The notes under the pieces: generated by a model
What the model was told of the DNA's origin: nothing
Database searches by the model: none
Seen by the model: the letters and a program-made list of their open reading frames with translations, nothing else
NCBI RefSeq assembly: GCF_000170955.2
Contig: NZ_ABCY02000001.1
Span: forward strand, 434,001 to 498,000
From: Borreliella valaisiana VS116
GTDB lineage: Bacteria; Spirochaetota; Spirochaetia; Borreliales; Borreliaceae
DNA: 64,000 bases
Direction: 5' to 3'
Program-made: the position numbers and the translations under genes
Part shown: in pieces, positions 56,348 through 64,000 of the stretch
How the letters are laid out: each line of letters starts with the position of its first letter
Numbering within the stretch: the stretch's first letter is position 1

Positions 56348-56860
56348 ATGAGCACTAAAAATAAACGATATTTCAATATTTTTGTATTTATTATTAGTTT
56401 AATTTTTTTTGATCAACTTACTAAGTATTTGGTTGTAAAGTATGTCAAATTGGGTTCAATATATTTTTCCTTTTTTGATAATTTTTTTAGGATAATACAT
56501 GTAAGAAACACAGGCATTTTATTTTCTATGGGTTCTAATATCCATTATAGTTTGAAAAAAATTTTTTTTCTTGCAATGCCTATTTTCATTTTAATATTTG
56601 TTTTTTCTCTTTCTGTTAGGGAAAAAAATTGTATTGCCAGAACCTCATTTTTATTAATTTTTTCAGGGGGAGTGGGGAATATTATTGATAGATTGTTTAG
56701 ACCTTCTGGAGTTGTAGATTTTTTAGATTTTAAATTTTTTGGAATTTTTGGTCTTGATAGATGGCCTACTTTTAATTTTGCAGATAGTTATGTTGTTATA
56801 GGAATGATTTTATTTTTGGTTTATGATTTTTTTATAAAAAAAAAAGCACTTAATACATGA
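56348..56860 (+). CDS. lspA: Lipoprotein signal peptidase (signal peptidase II)
   Basis: 170 residues from the ATG at 56348, behind AAGGA; the frame runs 14 codons further upstream but overlaps the Nif3 gene. Four membrane segments. Catalytic aspartates are in GGVGNIIDRLFRPSGVVDFL and TFNFADSYVVIG; the conserved loop is IHVRNTGILFSMGSN. It cleaves prolipoproteins before the lipid-modified cysteine, and is essential in a genus rich in lipoproteins. It overlaps the next small gene by 4 nt. Confidence 0.95.
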   Translation: MSTKNKRYFNIFVFIISLIFFDQLTKYLVVKYVKLGSIYFSFFDNFFRIIHVRNTGILFSMGSNIHYSLKKIFFLAMPIFILIFVFSLSVREKNCIARTSFLLIFSGGVGNIIDRLFRPSGVVDFLDFKFFGIFGLDRWPTFNFADSYVVIGMILFLVYDFFIKKKALNT

Positions 56861-57084
56861 AAATTTTTGGTTTTATTTTATGCGTGTTAATGAACTTATC
56901 TATAATGTTTTTAGTTTTCTTTTTAGAGTTTCTTTTAATTGTTAAATTTGGTATTATCGTAAAGCCTTATTTGCAATTTATATTGATTTTAATGATGATT
57001 GTTTTTGCTGTTGTGGTTGGGTATTTTGTGTCAATTTTTATTGTAAGAAGTCTACTTATTAAGTTATTTAAACTAGATCAATAA
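56857..57084 (+). CDS. Small membrane protein of unknown function
   Basis: 75 residues, almost wholly hydrophobic: segments at about 3-30 (FGFILCVLMNLSIMFLVFFL) and about 40-64 (FILILMMIVFAVVVGYFVSI), ending in a short basic tail RSLLIKLFKLDQ. It overlaps lspA by 4 nt and precedes the YmdB-like gene by 13 nt, so it is a real operon member. No family recognised. Confidence 0.7.
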   Translation: MKIFGFILCVLMNLSIMFLVFFLEFLLIVKFGIIVKPYLQFILILMMIVFAVVVGYFVSIFIVRSLLIKLFKLDQ

Positions 57085-57097
57085 AAAGAGAAGCTTT

Positions 57098-57919
57098 GTG
57101 TCTTTAAGGGTTTTAATTGCTGGAGAGGTTGTTGGTAAAGCTGGGATTATTGCAATAAAGTCTTTTTTAGCATCCTTTAGAGTTGAAAAAAGGATTGATT
57201 TTGTAATATCTGGTAATAATTTTACTACAGGGTTAAGAGGTCTTGGCAAGAAGCATGCCTTTTTATTAAAAAAGTATGGTGTTGATGTGTTAACCTTAGG
57301 AGAAAATGCTTTTGCAAGGCCTGATTTATCTGGTGATCTTGATAAGTATAATTTTATTTTAAAACCTTTAAATTGTCCCGCAAAATTAAAAGGATATTCT
57401 TATTTTATTTATAATATTAATGGTAAAAAATTGGCTGTAATGAGGATTGTAGGTCAAACAGGAATAACTAAGTATAAATTTAATCATCCTTTCTATAGTT
57501 TTGATTCTTTTTATGAAAGAATCAAAGTGCAAACAGACAATATTATTGTTCTTTTTGATTCAAATACTACGGCTGAAGTTAATGCTTTGTTTTTTTATTT
57601 AAAATCAAGAGTTAGTGCTTGTCTTGGGATTGGGAAAAGAATTTTAACAGCTGATTTGAGAATTTTAGATAACACAGCTATTATAACTGATTTGGGCAGA
57701 GTGGGCAGTTTGGATAGCGTTATTGGATATGTTCCTAATTTAGAGGCGGATAAATTTTTGAAAGGATTTTTAAATCAAAGATTTGATGAATCTTGGGAAG
57801 GTATTGGTTTTAACGGTGTTTTAATCGATATTGATGAGAATGGGCATTCTTTTTCTGTAGAAACTGTTAGAGAATATATAGATTATAAATCAATTTTAAA
57901 AGATGTGGATATTATTTAA
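57098..57919 (+). CDS. YmdB-family metallophosphodiesterase homologue, active site lost
   Basis: 273 residues starting at GTG (57098). The whole length follows B. subtilis YmdB: VLIAGEVVGKAGIIAIKSFL, FVISGNNFTTGLRGLGKKHA, VDVLTLGENAFARPDLSGDL, KKLAVMRIVGQTGI, RILTADLRILDNTAIITDLG, GSLDSVIGYVPN. Metal ligands are replaced: GDVVG is GEVVG, NGEN is SGNN, GNHTWD is GENAFA (catalytic His lost), DFHAEAT is LFDSNTT, and GTHTHVQTAD is GIGKRILTAD. It keeps the fold but cannot be the usual enzyme; perhaps a binding protein. It is last in the lptC-led operon. Confidence 0.85.
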   Translation: MSLRVLIAGEVVGKAGIIAIKSFLASFRVEKRIDFVISGNNFTTGLRGLGKKHAFLLKKYGVDVLTLGENAFARPDLSGDLDKYNFILKPLNCPAKLKGYSYFIYNINGKKLAVMRIVGQTGITKYKFNHPFYSFDSFYERIKVQTDNIIVLFDSNTTAEVNALFFYLKSRVSACLGIGKRILTADLRILDNTAIITDLGRVGSLDSVIGYVPNLEADKFLKGFLNQRFDESWEGIGFNGVLIDIDENGHSFSVETVREYIDYKSILKDVDII

Positions 57920-58017
57920 TATTCAATTTTTTAGGTATTATTTAAATTTGATTGATCTTATCTGTGTTATTTAATTTTATTAGTTTTCTTATGTATATTA
58001 TTATAGGAGGATGGGTT

Positions 58018-59301
58018 ATGCATAGTTATATTGTAGAAGGCGGTTTTAAGATAGGTGGTCAAATTACAGCCAGTGGTAATAAAAATTCTGCTTTACCTTG
58101 TATTTTAGCTTCTTTGCTTACCGATGAGGATGTTATTTTAGAAAATATTCCCAATATTAATGATGTGAGAGTTGTTTTAGATATTTTAAGTGATGTAGGA
58201 GCAGATATTGTAAGAGAGGGTAATACTTTAAAAATAAAAGTTTTAAATATTGTAAAAACAGAAATTGATTCTTCTCTAACGGATTTAATTAGGGCTTCAA
58301 TACTTTTATTAGGACCTTTTGTTTCAAGATTTGGCAAAATAGATATGGCGCTTCCAGGAGGAGATGTGATTGGGAAAAGGCGTCTTGATACTCATTTTTA
58401 CGGCCTTTGCAAACTGGGTGCTGAGCTAAGCAAAAAAGATGGAAGAATTGTTTTAAAGGCCAATAAGCTTGTTGGAGCTGAAATGTTTTTAGATGAAGCT
58501 TCTGTTACAGCCACAGAAAATATTATTATGGCCTCAGTTCTTGCTGAAGGAAATACCATCATTATGAATGCTGCTTGCGAACCACACGTGCAAGATTTAT
58601 GTAATATGCTTAATTCAATGGGTGCTAATATTTTGGGGATTGGTTCAAATGTTTTAGAAATAAAGGGTGTAAAAAAATTAAGTGGAACAATATTTAGAAT
58701 AGGAGCCGATTTTATGCAAGTTGGTTCTTTGATTAGTCTTGCTGCATTAACAGGGGGCGAGTTAGAAATTAAAAAAGCAGATCCCCAGCATTTTAGATTA
58801 ATTAGGCATATATATTCAAGACTTGGTATTAATTTTGAATATGATAGAGAAAATTTATATGTAAGAGATAAACAAGAATTAAAAGTTAAGCTAGATTTTG
58901 GCGGACACATTCCAAAAATTGATGATGGTCCTTGGCCAGCCTTTCCAACAGACCTTATGAGCATTATTATAGTCACAGCAACTCAAGTAGAAGGCACAGT
59001 TCTTGTTTTTGAGAAGATGTTTGAATCTAGAATGTTTTTTGTAGACAAATTGATAAAAATGGGGGCTAGAATTGTACTTTGTGATCCACACCGAGTAGTG
59101 GTTACGGGTAAATCTCCTCTTAAAGGCAATGTTTTATCTTCTCCAGATGTGCGGGCAGGAATGGCTCTTCTTATTGCTGCTTTTGTTGCAGAAGGTAGCA
59201 GCGAGATTCAAAATGTTTATCAAATTGAAAGAGGATACGAAGATGTAGTTAGCAAATTAATTAATTTGGGGGCAAAAATCAAGAAAGTTGAAAGTCAATA
59301 A
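58018..59301 (+). CDS. murA: UDP-N-acetylglucosamine 1-carboxyvinyltransferase
   Basis: 427 residues from the ATG at 58018, 7 nt after GGAGG; the frame is open 22 codons upstream but without family similarity. It performs the first committed step of peptidoglycan synthesis. K22/N23 are in ASGNKNSALP; the active-site loop LPGGDVIGKRRLDTH has Asp116 in place of the usual Cys; further blocks VTATENIIMASVLAEG, DDGPWPAFPTDLMSI and DVRAGMALLIAAFVAEG. The Cys-to-Asp form is naturally resistant to fosfomycin. Confidence 0.96.
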   Translation: MHSYIVEGGFKIGGQITASGNKNSALPCILASLLTDEDVILENIPNINDVRVVLDILSDVGADIVREGNTLKIKVLNIVKTEIDSSLTDLIRASILLLGPFVSRFGKIDMALPGGDVIGKRRLDTHFYGLCKLGAELSKKDGRIVLKANKLVGAEMFLDEASVTATENIIMASVLAEGNTIIMNAACEPHVQDLCNMLNSMGANILGIGSNVLEIKGVKKLSGTIFRIGADFMQVGSLISLAALTGGELEIKKADPQHFRLIRHIYSRLGINFEYDRENLYVRDKQELKVKLDFGGHIPKIDDGPWPAFPTDLMSIIIVTATQVEGTVLVFEKMFESRMFFVDKLIKMGARIVLCDPHRVVVTGKSPLKGNVLSSPDVRAGMALLIAAFVAEGSSEIQNVYQIERGYEDVVSKLINLGAKIKKVESQ

Positions 59302-59395
59302 CTTAGTATTGGACTTTATTATCTTATATGCGGTTTATGAAAAATCTTTTTAAAAAAGAATAGAGAATAAAGATAAGGTGTTGATAGGTTGAATT

Positions 59396-59424
59396 AAAAA
59401 TTAATTTAATATAAATTAATTTTT
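59396..59424 (+). terminator. A/T-only hairpin after murA
   Basis: Arms AAAAATTAATTT (59396-59407) and AAATTAATTTTT (59413-59424), loop AATAT, perfect 12 bp, about 95 nt after murA. All-A/T and followed only by ATTG, so a weak terminator at best. Confidence 0.4.
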
Positions 59425-59962
59425 ATTGTTGGCATTTTTTGTTATTGTATTTAGTTCAGCTGTAATTTTAAGTATTATTAGGGTTTTGGAATTTTTTATC
59501 TAATGTTATTTAATTTTTTCTATTTTATAGTTTAAAGATTTTGATATAAAAAATAATATTGAAAGGTTGAGAAAATTTGCAGAGGTATTTTTGATTTTGA
59601 ATTTTTGCCTTTATAATATTAAGTATTCTTTTAAATAAGTGTTTATTGCCCTGCTTTAATTCGTTAGAATGGTTTAATTTTTTAAATTATTGATTATTTA
59701 TGATTAACATCAGTATTGTTAAATTTTTTATATCAGATTTTAATTTTTCTGTTTTTGGATATGAATTTTTGGAGTAGCAGGTTAATAGATTTTATTTGCA
59801 TCTTGACCAATTTAATGTATAACATGCTAGCTCTAATTGTTGTGAGATTATATATTGATTTTTAATTTTTGAAATTAAAAATCAAATACTTTTTTATTAT
59901 TGATGGATAAATTTGAGTTTAAATTTTTTATAAAAAAATATTTTAGATAAGGATAAAATTTT
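59425..59962. other. Non-coding region before the MATE gene
   Basis: About 540 bp, A+T-rich and T/G-biased, with no supported coding frame. It contains a perfect 14-bp inverted repeat (59855-59885) listed separately. It may contain the remains of a gene but I cannot recognise one. Confidence 0.5.
59855..59885. promoter_or_regulatory. 14-bp perfect inverted repeat upstream of the MATE gene
   Basis: Arms TTGATTTTTAATTT and AAATTAAAAATCAA with a 3-nt TTG loop, 77 nt before the MATE start. It is followed by ATACTTTTTTATT, so it could be a terminator of an unrecognised transcript or an operator. Confidence 0.5.
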
Positions 59963-61333
59963 ATGTCTACAGATAAGAGTAAGACTAGGGAATTGATATT
60001 AAATGGCAATTTATACAAGGTTCTTTTTTTAATAAGTTTTCCTATTGTTGTAACCAATATTATTCAAGCTTTTTATGATCTTACTGATATGTTTTATGTT
60101 GGTAAGCTTGGAGCTATGCCTTTGTCAGCGCTTTCACTTGCTGGTCCTGTAAATTTTTTTATTATGGCTATTGCTATGGGTATGGCTACAGGAAGCATTT
60201 CTTTGATTTCAAAGTGTATAGGAGAAGGAAATTTTTCTCGTTTTTCAAGATATGCAGGGCAACTTATTGTTTTAAACTTTGTTTTATCCTTATTTGTTAC
60301 TATTTGTGCTCTTTTTTTTATTGAGCATCTTTTAGATTTATTGGGTGTAAAAGGCGAGCTTAAAGAACTTTCAAGAGTTTATTTTTATGTGACAATTTTT
60401 GGAATACCTATTATGTTTTTAAGTATTTCAATTACATATATTTTAAATGCTCAAGGAGAAACTATCCTTTCAATGATAATAGTTTTATTTGCCAATGTTG
60501 TTAATTTTATTCTTGATCCAATTTTAATATTTAGTTTTAATATGGGCATTGTTGGGGCTGCTTGGGCTACTTTATTTTCAAAATTGTTGACAGTTGTTTT
60601 TTATTTATTTTTGACTTACAGGCTAAATCGTGGATTAAAAATTTATCCGAAAGATTTAGCGCCAGATATAAGATCTATTAAAGAAATTGTTAATTTGGGA
60701 TTGCCTTCAACTTTTGGGCAAATAATGGTTTCGTTGTCTTTTTTTATTTTTAATTATATTGTTATTGAGATTAGTCCAAAATTTTTAGCGGCGTATGGAC
60801 TTACAAATACCATTATTTCTTTTTTATTTCTTCCTGCTATGGGAATTGGTACTGGAATTATTTCAATTGTTGGTCAGAATCTTGGTGCTAAGAAAATCAA
60901 TAGGGTGGGCGAAGTTTTGAAAAAAGGATTTTTTATTTCTTTAGCAATTTTATTAATAATAAATTCGATTGTTATTACCAATAAACAGTTTATATTGAAG
61001 TTGTTTACAAATGATTTAGAAGTTTTAAATTATGCTAATAATTATTTATTGTTAACAACTATTGGTACTTTTGGATATGGACTACAACAAGTATTTTTTG
61101 GAGGACTTATAGGGTCTGGTAGGACAAAAATTGCAATGATTATTGTTTTTATTAGGTTGTGGCTTATTCGTATTCCAGTAGTTTTTATTTTTCAATATTT
61201 TGGTATAATTGAAGATTCTTTAGGTTATGCTTTTATAATTTCAAATTATTTAGCAATTATAATTTTAGTTGTTTTTACTTGTACTCGTTATTGGACCAAG
61301 TCTGTTTTAATTAAAAAATACAATAGTAATTGA
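59963..61333 (+). CDS. MATE-family multidrug/cation efflux transporter
   Basis: 456 residues with 12 membrane segments in two homologous halves (LYKVLFLISFPIVVTNIIQA / EIVNLGLPSTFGQIMVSLSF). Family blocks: DLTDMFYVGKLGAMPLSALS, GMATGSISLISKCIGEGN, LGVKGELKELSRVYFYV and GTGIISIVGQNLGAKKINRV. These Na+- or H+-driven pumps export drugs and metabolites. It has a TAAGGATA ribosome-binding site and is monocistronic. Confidence 0.93.
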   Translation: MSTDKSKTRELILNGNLYKVLFLISFPIVVTNIIQAFYDLTDMFYVGKLGAMPLSALSLAGPVNFFIMAIAMGMATGSISLISKCIGEGNFSRFSRYAGQLIVLNFVLSLFVTICALFFIEHLLDLLGVKGELKELSRVYFYVTIFGIPIMFLSISITYILNAQGETILSMIIVLFANVVNFILDPILIFSFNMGIVGAAWATLFSKLLTVVFYLFLTYRLNRGLKIYPKDLAPDIRSIKEIVNLGLPSTFGQIMVSLSFFIFNYIVIEISPKFLAAYGLTNTIISFLFLPAMGIGTGIISIVGQNLGAKKINRVGEVLKKGFFISLAILLIINSIVITNKQFILKLFTNDLEVLNYANNYLLLTTIGTFGYGLQQVFFGGLIGSGRTKIAMIIVFIRLWLIRIPVVFIFQYFGIIEDSLGYAFIISNYLAIIILVVFTCTRYWTKSVLIKKYNSN

Positions 61334-61517
61334 GATTTATTTATATTTTACTAAAGGAAATAGTTGATTTATTTTAAGTAAATTTAATATTTTTGGTCTT
61401 TAAAATAGATTTTAGATTCTTTGTAATCTATTTTTGAGTGCAGTAGTTTATTTGTAATAAAGCTTACTTCAAGTTAAATTAATGTTAATAATTTTGGTTT
61501 TAAATTGTTACTATTTG

Positions 61518-61916
61518 TTATTGTTTTTCAAAAATATATAGTATGTTTTTTCTTTTAGTATTGATTTTAGTTTTTAAATGAAAAGTTTTTGTCTCAAGTC
61601 CATTAAGCTTTTCCCTAATTAATTCACCCGTTTTGCTGCCTTCTTTAAAAATTGCCAATGAATTTGCATTTATATTGTCGCTACTTTTGTTTTTTAGAGT
61701 AATTATTAGATTGTTTTTGCTGTCGGATTTGTAGTTTACTATTTCTACTTTTTTATTAGTTTTTATAGTGCTAATAAGATAGGTAATTTCTTGTGCATGT
61801 TCTTTTGATTTTATTGTACTTGTTTTCATGCAAGACATAAAAACAATTGAAATGCTAGGAATTGTAAATATTGGTAATAATTTAAGCTTAAATTTTTTAG
61901 TTTCCATTATTTTCAT
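61518..61916 (-). CDS. Putative small lipoprotein
   Basis: 132 residues. The N-terminus KLLPIFTIPSISIVFMSCMK ends in an MSC lipobox (Cys about 29). The rest is polar: TYLISTIKTNKKVEIVNYKS, then a beta-rich part (NNLIITLKNKSSDNINANSL, FHLKTKINTKRKNILYIF) that could be a small immunoglobulin-like sandwich. The ATG used may be the fourth codon. It converges with the MATE gene; function unknown. Confidence 0.7.
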   Translation of the reverse strand: MKIMETKKFKLKLLPIFTIPSISIVFMSCMKTSTIKSKEHAQEITYLISTIKTNKKVEIVNYKSDSKNNLIITLKNKSSDNINANSLAIFKEGSKTGELIREKLNGLETKTFHLKTKINTKRKNILYIFEKQ

Positions 61917-62048
61917 TATATTTTTTTATTGGGTTAGTGTTAATCTTTTTATAAAATAAAGATTTTTGATTAATTTTAAATGGTTACTAGATTTCAAAAA
62001 TTATTTACCATTGTTTTGAGATTAATTGAGTTTAAAAGTTAAATCATA

Positions 62049-62077
62049 TTGACTATATTTTATAAAATGTGTAGAAT
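62049..62077 (+). promoter_or_regulatory. Upstream promoter of the tuf region
   Basis: TTGACT (62049-62054), exactly 17 bp, TAGAAT (62072-62077). It is a strong match about 185 nt before tuf and upstream of a terminator-like hairpin. Confidence 0.7.
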
Positions 62078-62094
62078 TTTAAAGCTATTAAAAT

Positions 62095-62154
62095 TTTTTA
62101 GAAAAACACGCAGTGCGGGTCAATTTCTAAAAATTGATTTTTTTATTTTTTTTT
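62095..62154 (+). promoter_or_regulatory. Possible attenuator / small-RNA terminator upstream of tuf
   Basis: Stem B TCAATTT (62120-62126) / AAATTGA (62131-62137), then a 17-nt T-rich run, forms a terminator. Stem A TTTTTAGAAA (62095-62104) / TTTCTAAAAA (62124-62133) overlaps both arms of B and so excludes it. With the promoter at 62049-62077 this would give a short RNA of about 70 nt or regulated read-through into tuf. No coding frame explains a terminator here. Confidence 0.5.
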
Positions 62155-62262
62155 GATTGTTTGTAGCTATTTTCTTATTTTAATAAGAGTAAATTTGTTA
62201 AAATTTTTTAAAGAGATTAAACGTAAGTAGCTATTTAGAATGTGAAATTTAGGAGGTTAATC

Positions 62263-63447
62263 ATGGCAAAAGAGGTTTTTCAAAGAACAAAACCGCACAT
62301 GAATGTTGGAACAATAGGGCATGTTGATCATGGTAAAACAACATTAACAGCGGCTATTAGTATTTATTGTTCAAAATTAAATAAAGATGCAAAAGCATTA
62401 AAGTATGAAGATATTGATAATGCACCCGAAGAGAAAGCAAGGGGAATAACAATTAATGCTAGGCATATTGAGTACGAAACAGCTAATAGACATTATGCTC
62501 ATGTAGATTGTCCAGGCCATGCTGATTATATAAAAAATATGATTACAGGAGCAGCTCAAATGGATGCAGCGATACTTTTAGTTGCTGCTGATAGTGGTGC
62601 TGAGCCCCAAACAAAAGAGCATTTGCTTCTTGCCCAAAGAATGGGAATAAAGAAAATAATAGTTTTTTTGAATAAATTAGACTTGGCAGATCCTGAGCTT
62701 GTTGAACTTGTTGAAGTTGAAGTTTTAGAGCTTGTTGAAAAATACGGCTTTTCATCTGATACTCCAATAATCAAGGGTTCGGCTTTTGGGGCTATGTCAA
62801 ATCCAGAAGATCCTGAATCTACAAAATGTGTTAAAGAACTTCTTGAATCTATGGATAATTATTTTGATCTTCCAGAAAGAGATATTGACAAACCATTTTT
62901 GCTTGCTGTTGAAGATGTATTTTCTATTTCAGGAAGAGGTACTGTTGCTACTGGGCGTATTGAAAGGGGTGTTATTAAGGTTGGCCAAGAAGTTGAAATA
63001 GTTGGTATTAAAGAAACTAGAAAAACTACTGTTACTGGTGTTGAAATGTTCCAAAAAATTCTTGAACAAGGTCAAGCAGGGGATAATGTTGGTCTTCTTT
63101 TGAGAGGAGTTGATAAAAAGGATATTGAGAGAGGGCAAGTTTTGTCAGCTCCAGGTACAATTACTCCACACAAAAAGTTTAAAGCTTCAATTTATTGTTT
63201 AACTAAAGAAGAAGGCGGTAGGCACAAGCCATTTTTCCCAGGGTATAGACCACAATTCTTTTTTAGAACAACAGATGTTACTGGTGTTGTTGCTTTAGAA
63301 GGCAAAGAAATGGTTATGCCTGGGGACAATGTTGATATTGTTGTTGAGCTGATCTCTTCAATAGCTATGGATAAAAATGTAGAATTTGCTGTTAGAGAAG
63401 GTGGGAGAACTGTTGCCTCAGGAAGAATTCTTGAGATATTGGAATAG
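62263..63447 (+). CDS. tuf: Translation elongation factor Tu
   Basis: 394 residues from the ATG at 62263 ([20 protein letters not shown]), 7 nt after TTAGGAGG; the frame opens 7 codons upstream without support. GTPase motifs: G1 GHVDHGKT (19-26), [14 protein letters not shown]3 DCPGHADY, G4 NKLDLAD, G5 GSAFGAM; domains II and III complete ([19 protein letters not shown]). It delivers aminoacyl-tRNA to the ribosome. It is first in the S10-type ribosomal operon here. Confidence 0.98.
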   Translation: MAKEVFQRTKPHMNVGTIGHVDHGKTTLTAAISIYCSKLNKDAKALKYEDIDNAPEEKARGITINARHIEYETANRHYAHVDCPGHADYIKNMITGAAQMDAAILLVAADSGAEPQTKEHLLLAQRMGIKKIIVFLNKLDLADPELVELVEVEVLELVEKYGFSSDTPIIKGSAFGAMSNPEDPESTKCVKELLESMDNYFDLPERDIDKPFLLAVEDVFSISGRGTVATGRIERGVIKVGQEVEIVGIKETRKTTVTGVEMFQKILEQGQAGDNVGLLLRGVDKKDIERGQVLSAPGTITPHKKFKASIYCLTKEEGGRHKPFFPGYRPQFFFRTTDVTGVVALEGKEMVMPGDNVDIVVELISSIAMDKNVEFAVREGGRTVASGRILEILE

Positions 63448-63454
63448 TTTAAGG

Positions 63455-63500
63455 CTTTAGAGATATATTTATATTATATTTAATTTAATACTCTCTAAAG
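63455..63500 (+). promoter_or_regulatory. Hairpin between tuf and rpsJ
   Basis: Nine-bp arms CTTTAGAGA (63455-63463) and TCTCTAAAG (63492-63500) enclose an A/T-only loop, ending 3 nt before the rpsJ AGGAG. It could be an RNA processing site or a control element of the ribosomal-protein operon. No T-run follows, so it is not a simple terminator. Confidence 0.5.
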
Positions 63501-63514
63501 TTTAGGAGAATAAA

Positions 63515-63826
63515 TTGATTGCTAAAGATAAGATACGCGTAAGATTATTTAGTTTTGATGTTAAAATATTAGATCAAAGTGCAGAATCTATTGTTAAAGC
63601 TGTTCAGAAGGCTAAGGCCCAGATTAAGGGCCCAATCCCTTTGCCGACAAAAATAAAAAAATATACTGTTTTACGTTCTCCTCATGTCAATAAAAAGTCA
63701 AGAGAGCAATTTGAGATGAGAACTCATAAAAGGCTTATTGATATCTTAGAACCCACTTCTGCTTTAATGGACTCTTTAATGAAATTAGAGCTTCCAGCAG
63801 GTGTTGAGGTAGATATTAAACAGTAA
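63515..63826 (+). CDS. rpsJ: 30S ribosomal protein S10
   Basis: 103 residues starting at TTG (63515), 8 nt after TAGGAG. S10 pattern: [60 protein letters not shown]. It is also transcription factor NusE. It opens the conserved S10 ribosomal cluster. Confidence 0.97.
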
Positions 63827-63861
63827 ATGATATTTTAAGTATATGAATTTGAGGTGTTTTA

Positions 63862-64000
63862 ATGTTGGGATTGATTGGAAAAAAAGTTGGCATGACTCAG
63901 GTATTTCAGAAAAATGGTATTGTGGTTCCTGTTACTGTTATAGAGTTTCAGCCCAATTATATTATAGGGAAGAAAACAGTTGATAGAGATGGTTATAGCG
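63862..64000 (+). CDS. rplC: 50S ribosomal protein L3 (partial)
   Basis: 46 codons before the window end: [20 protein letters not shown] and [20 protein letters not shown], the L3 N-terminus. It follows rpsJ by 35 nt, as in the S10 operon of most bacteria. Confidence 0.95.
   Translation, partial: MLGLIGKKVGMTQVFQKNGIVVPVTVIEFQPNYIIGKKTVDRDGYS

Noticed and set aside
62543..62774. Overlapping minus-strand frames inside tuf
   Set aside because: Shadows of the strongly biased tuf coding frame with low-complexity Ser/Thr- or Gln-rich translations.

Overview
The window looks like the central part of a Lyme-group Borrelia (Borreliella) linear chromosome. Support for this: very high A+T; two nearly identical tandem 23S-5S units with a single separate 16S gene; a tRNA-Ile and two protein genes in the 16S-23S spacer; and the gene run gyrA-gyrB-dnaA-dnaN-rpmH-rnpA-yidC. 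The tandem 23S-5S arrangement argues against a relapsing-fever species. From memory, the 16S-23S spacer (about 4.0 kb here) is roughly 0.9 kb longer than in B. burgdorferi B31. A decayed second 16S gene accounts for the difference.

Left part (1-13.5 kb): the N-terminal part of a periplasmic-binding-domain sensor kinase (minus strand), then two 5S-23S units, a HAD phosphatase, a 3-methyladenine DNA glycosylase, tRNA-Ile (plus strand), a degenerate 16S pseudogene, tRNA-Ala and the functional 16S with a good upstream promoter. From 13.5 to 18.4 kb there are small metabolic and unknown genes, then parA and a parZ-type partition gene.

Replication hub (18.4-27.1 kb): parB, a perfect parS-like palindrome, gyrA and gyrB on minus; dnaA on plus; then a 230-bp gap before dnaN. 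That gap holds a G4 run, a DnaA-trio-like TAC/TAT repeat and an AT-rich tract, and it is where the base skew of the + strand changes from A/C-rich to T/G-rich. It is therefore the likely oriC. dnaN is followed by a DUF721/DciA-like gene, rpmH, rnpA, yidC and jag.

Right arm: a sugar-nucleotide epimerase and fructose-bisphosphate aldolase. Next is a compact seven-gene minus-strand operon (two chromate-transporter halves, rpoN, hpf, an HPr protein, a cation/H+ antiporter fused to a PTS EIIA domain, aspS). Then come an MscS channel, a GT4 lipid glycosyltransferase, holA, a lipoprotein, uvrC, a secreted LamG/FN3-type protein and a TPR protein. A small-RNA cluster follows (tRNA-Ser GCT, tRNA-Ser TGA, tRNA-Arg GCG, tRNA-Ser GGA and the SRP 4.5S RNA), then dnaX-ybaB, ndk and an lptC-lptA-lptB-like operon running on through pgeF, a Nif3-family gene, lspA, a small membrane protein and a YmdB homologue that has lost its catalytic residues. 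murA (with the fosfomycin-resistance Asp), a MATE transporter, a lipoprotein and the start of the tuf-rpsJ-rplC ribosomal operon close the window.

I see no insertion sequence, prophage, CRISPR array or defence island; this is conserved core chromosome. The most interesting signals are the 16S pseudogene, the origin architecture combined with an altered DnaA recognition helix, the inactive YmdB homologue, an Lpt operon in a lineage known to lack LPS, a possible attenuator upstream of tuf, and several perfect inverted repeats in divergent promoter regions.
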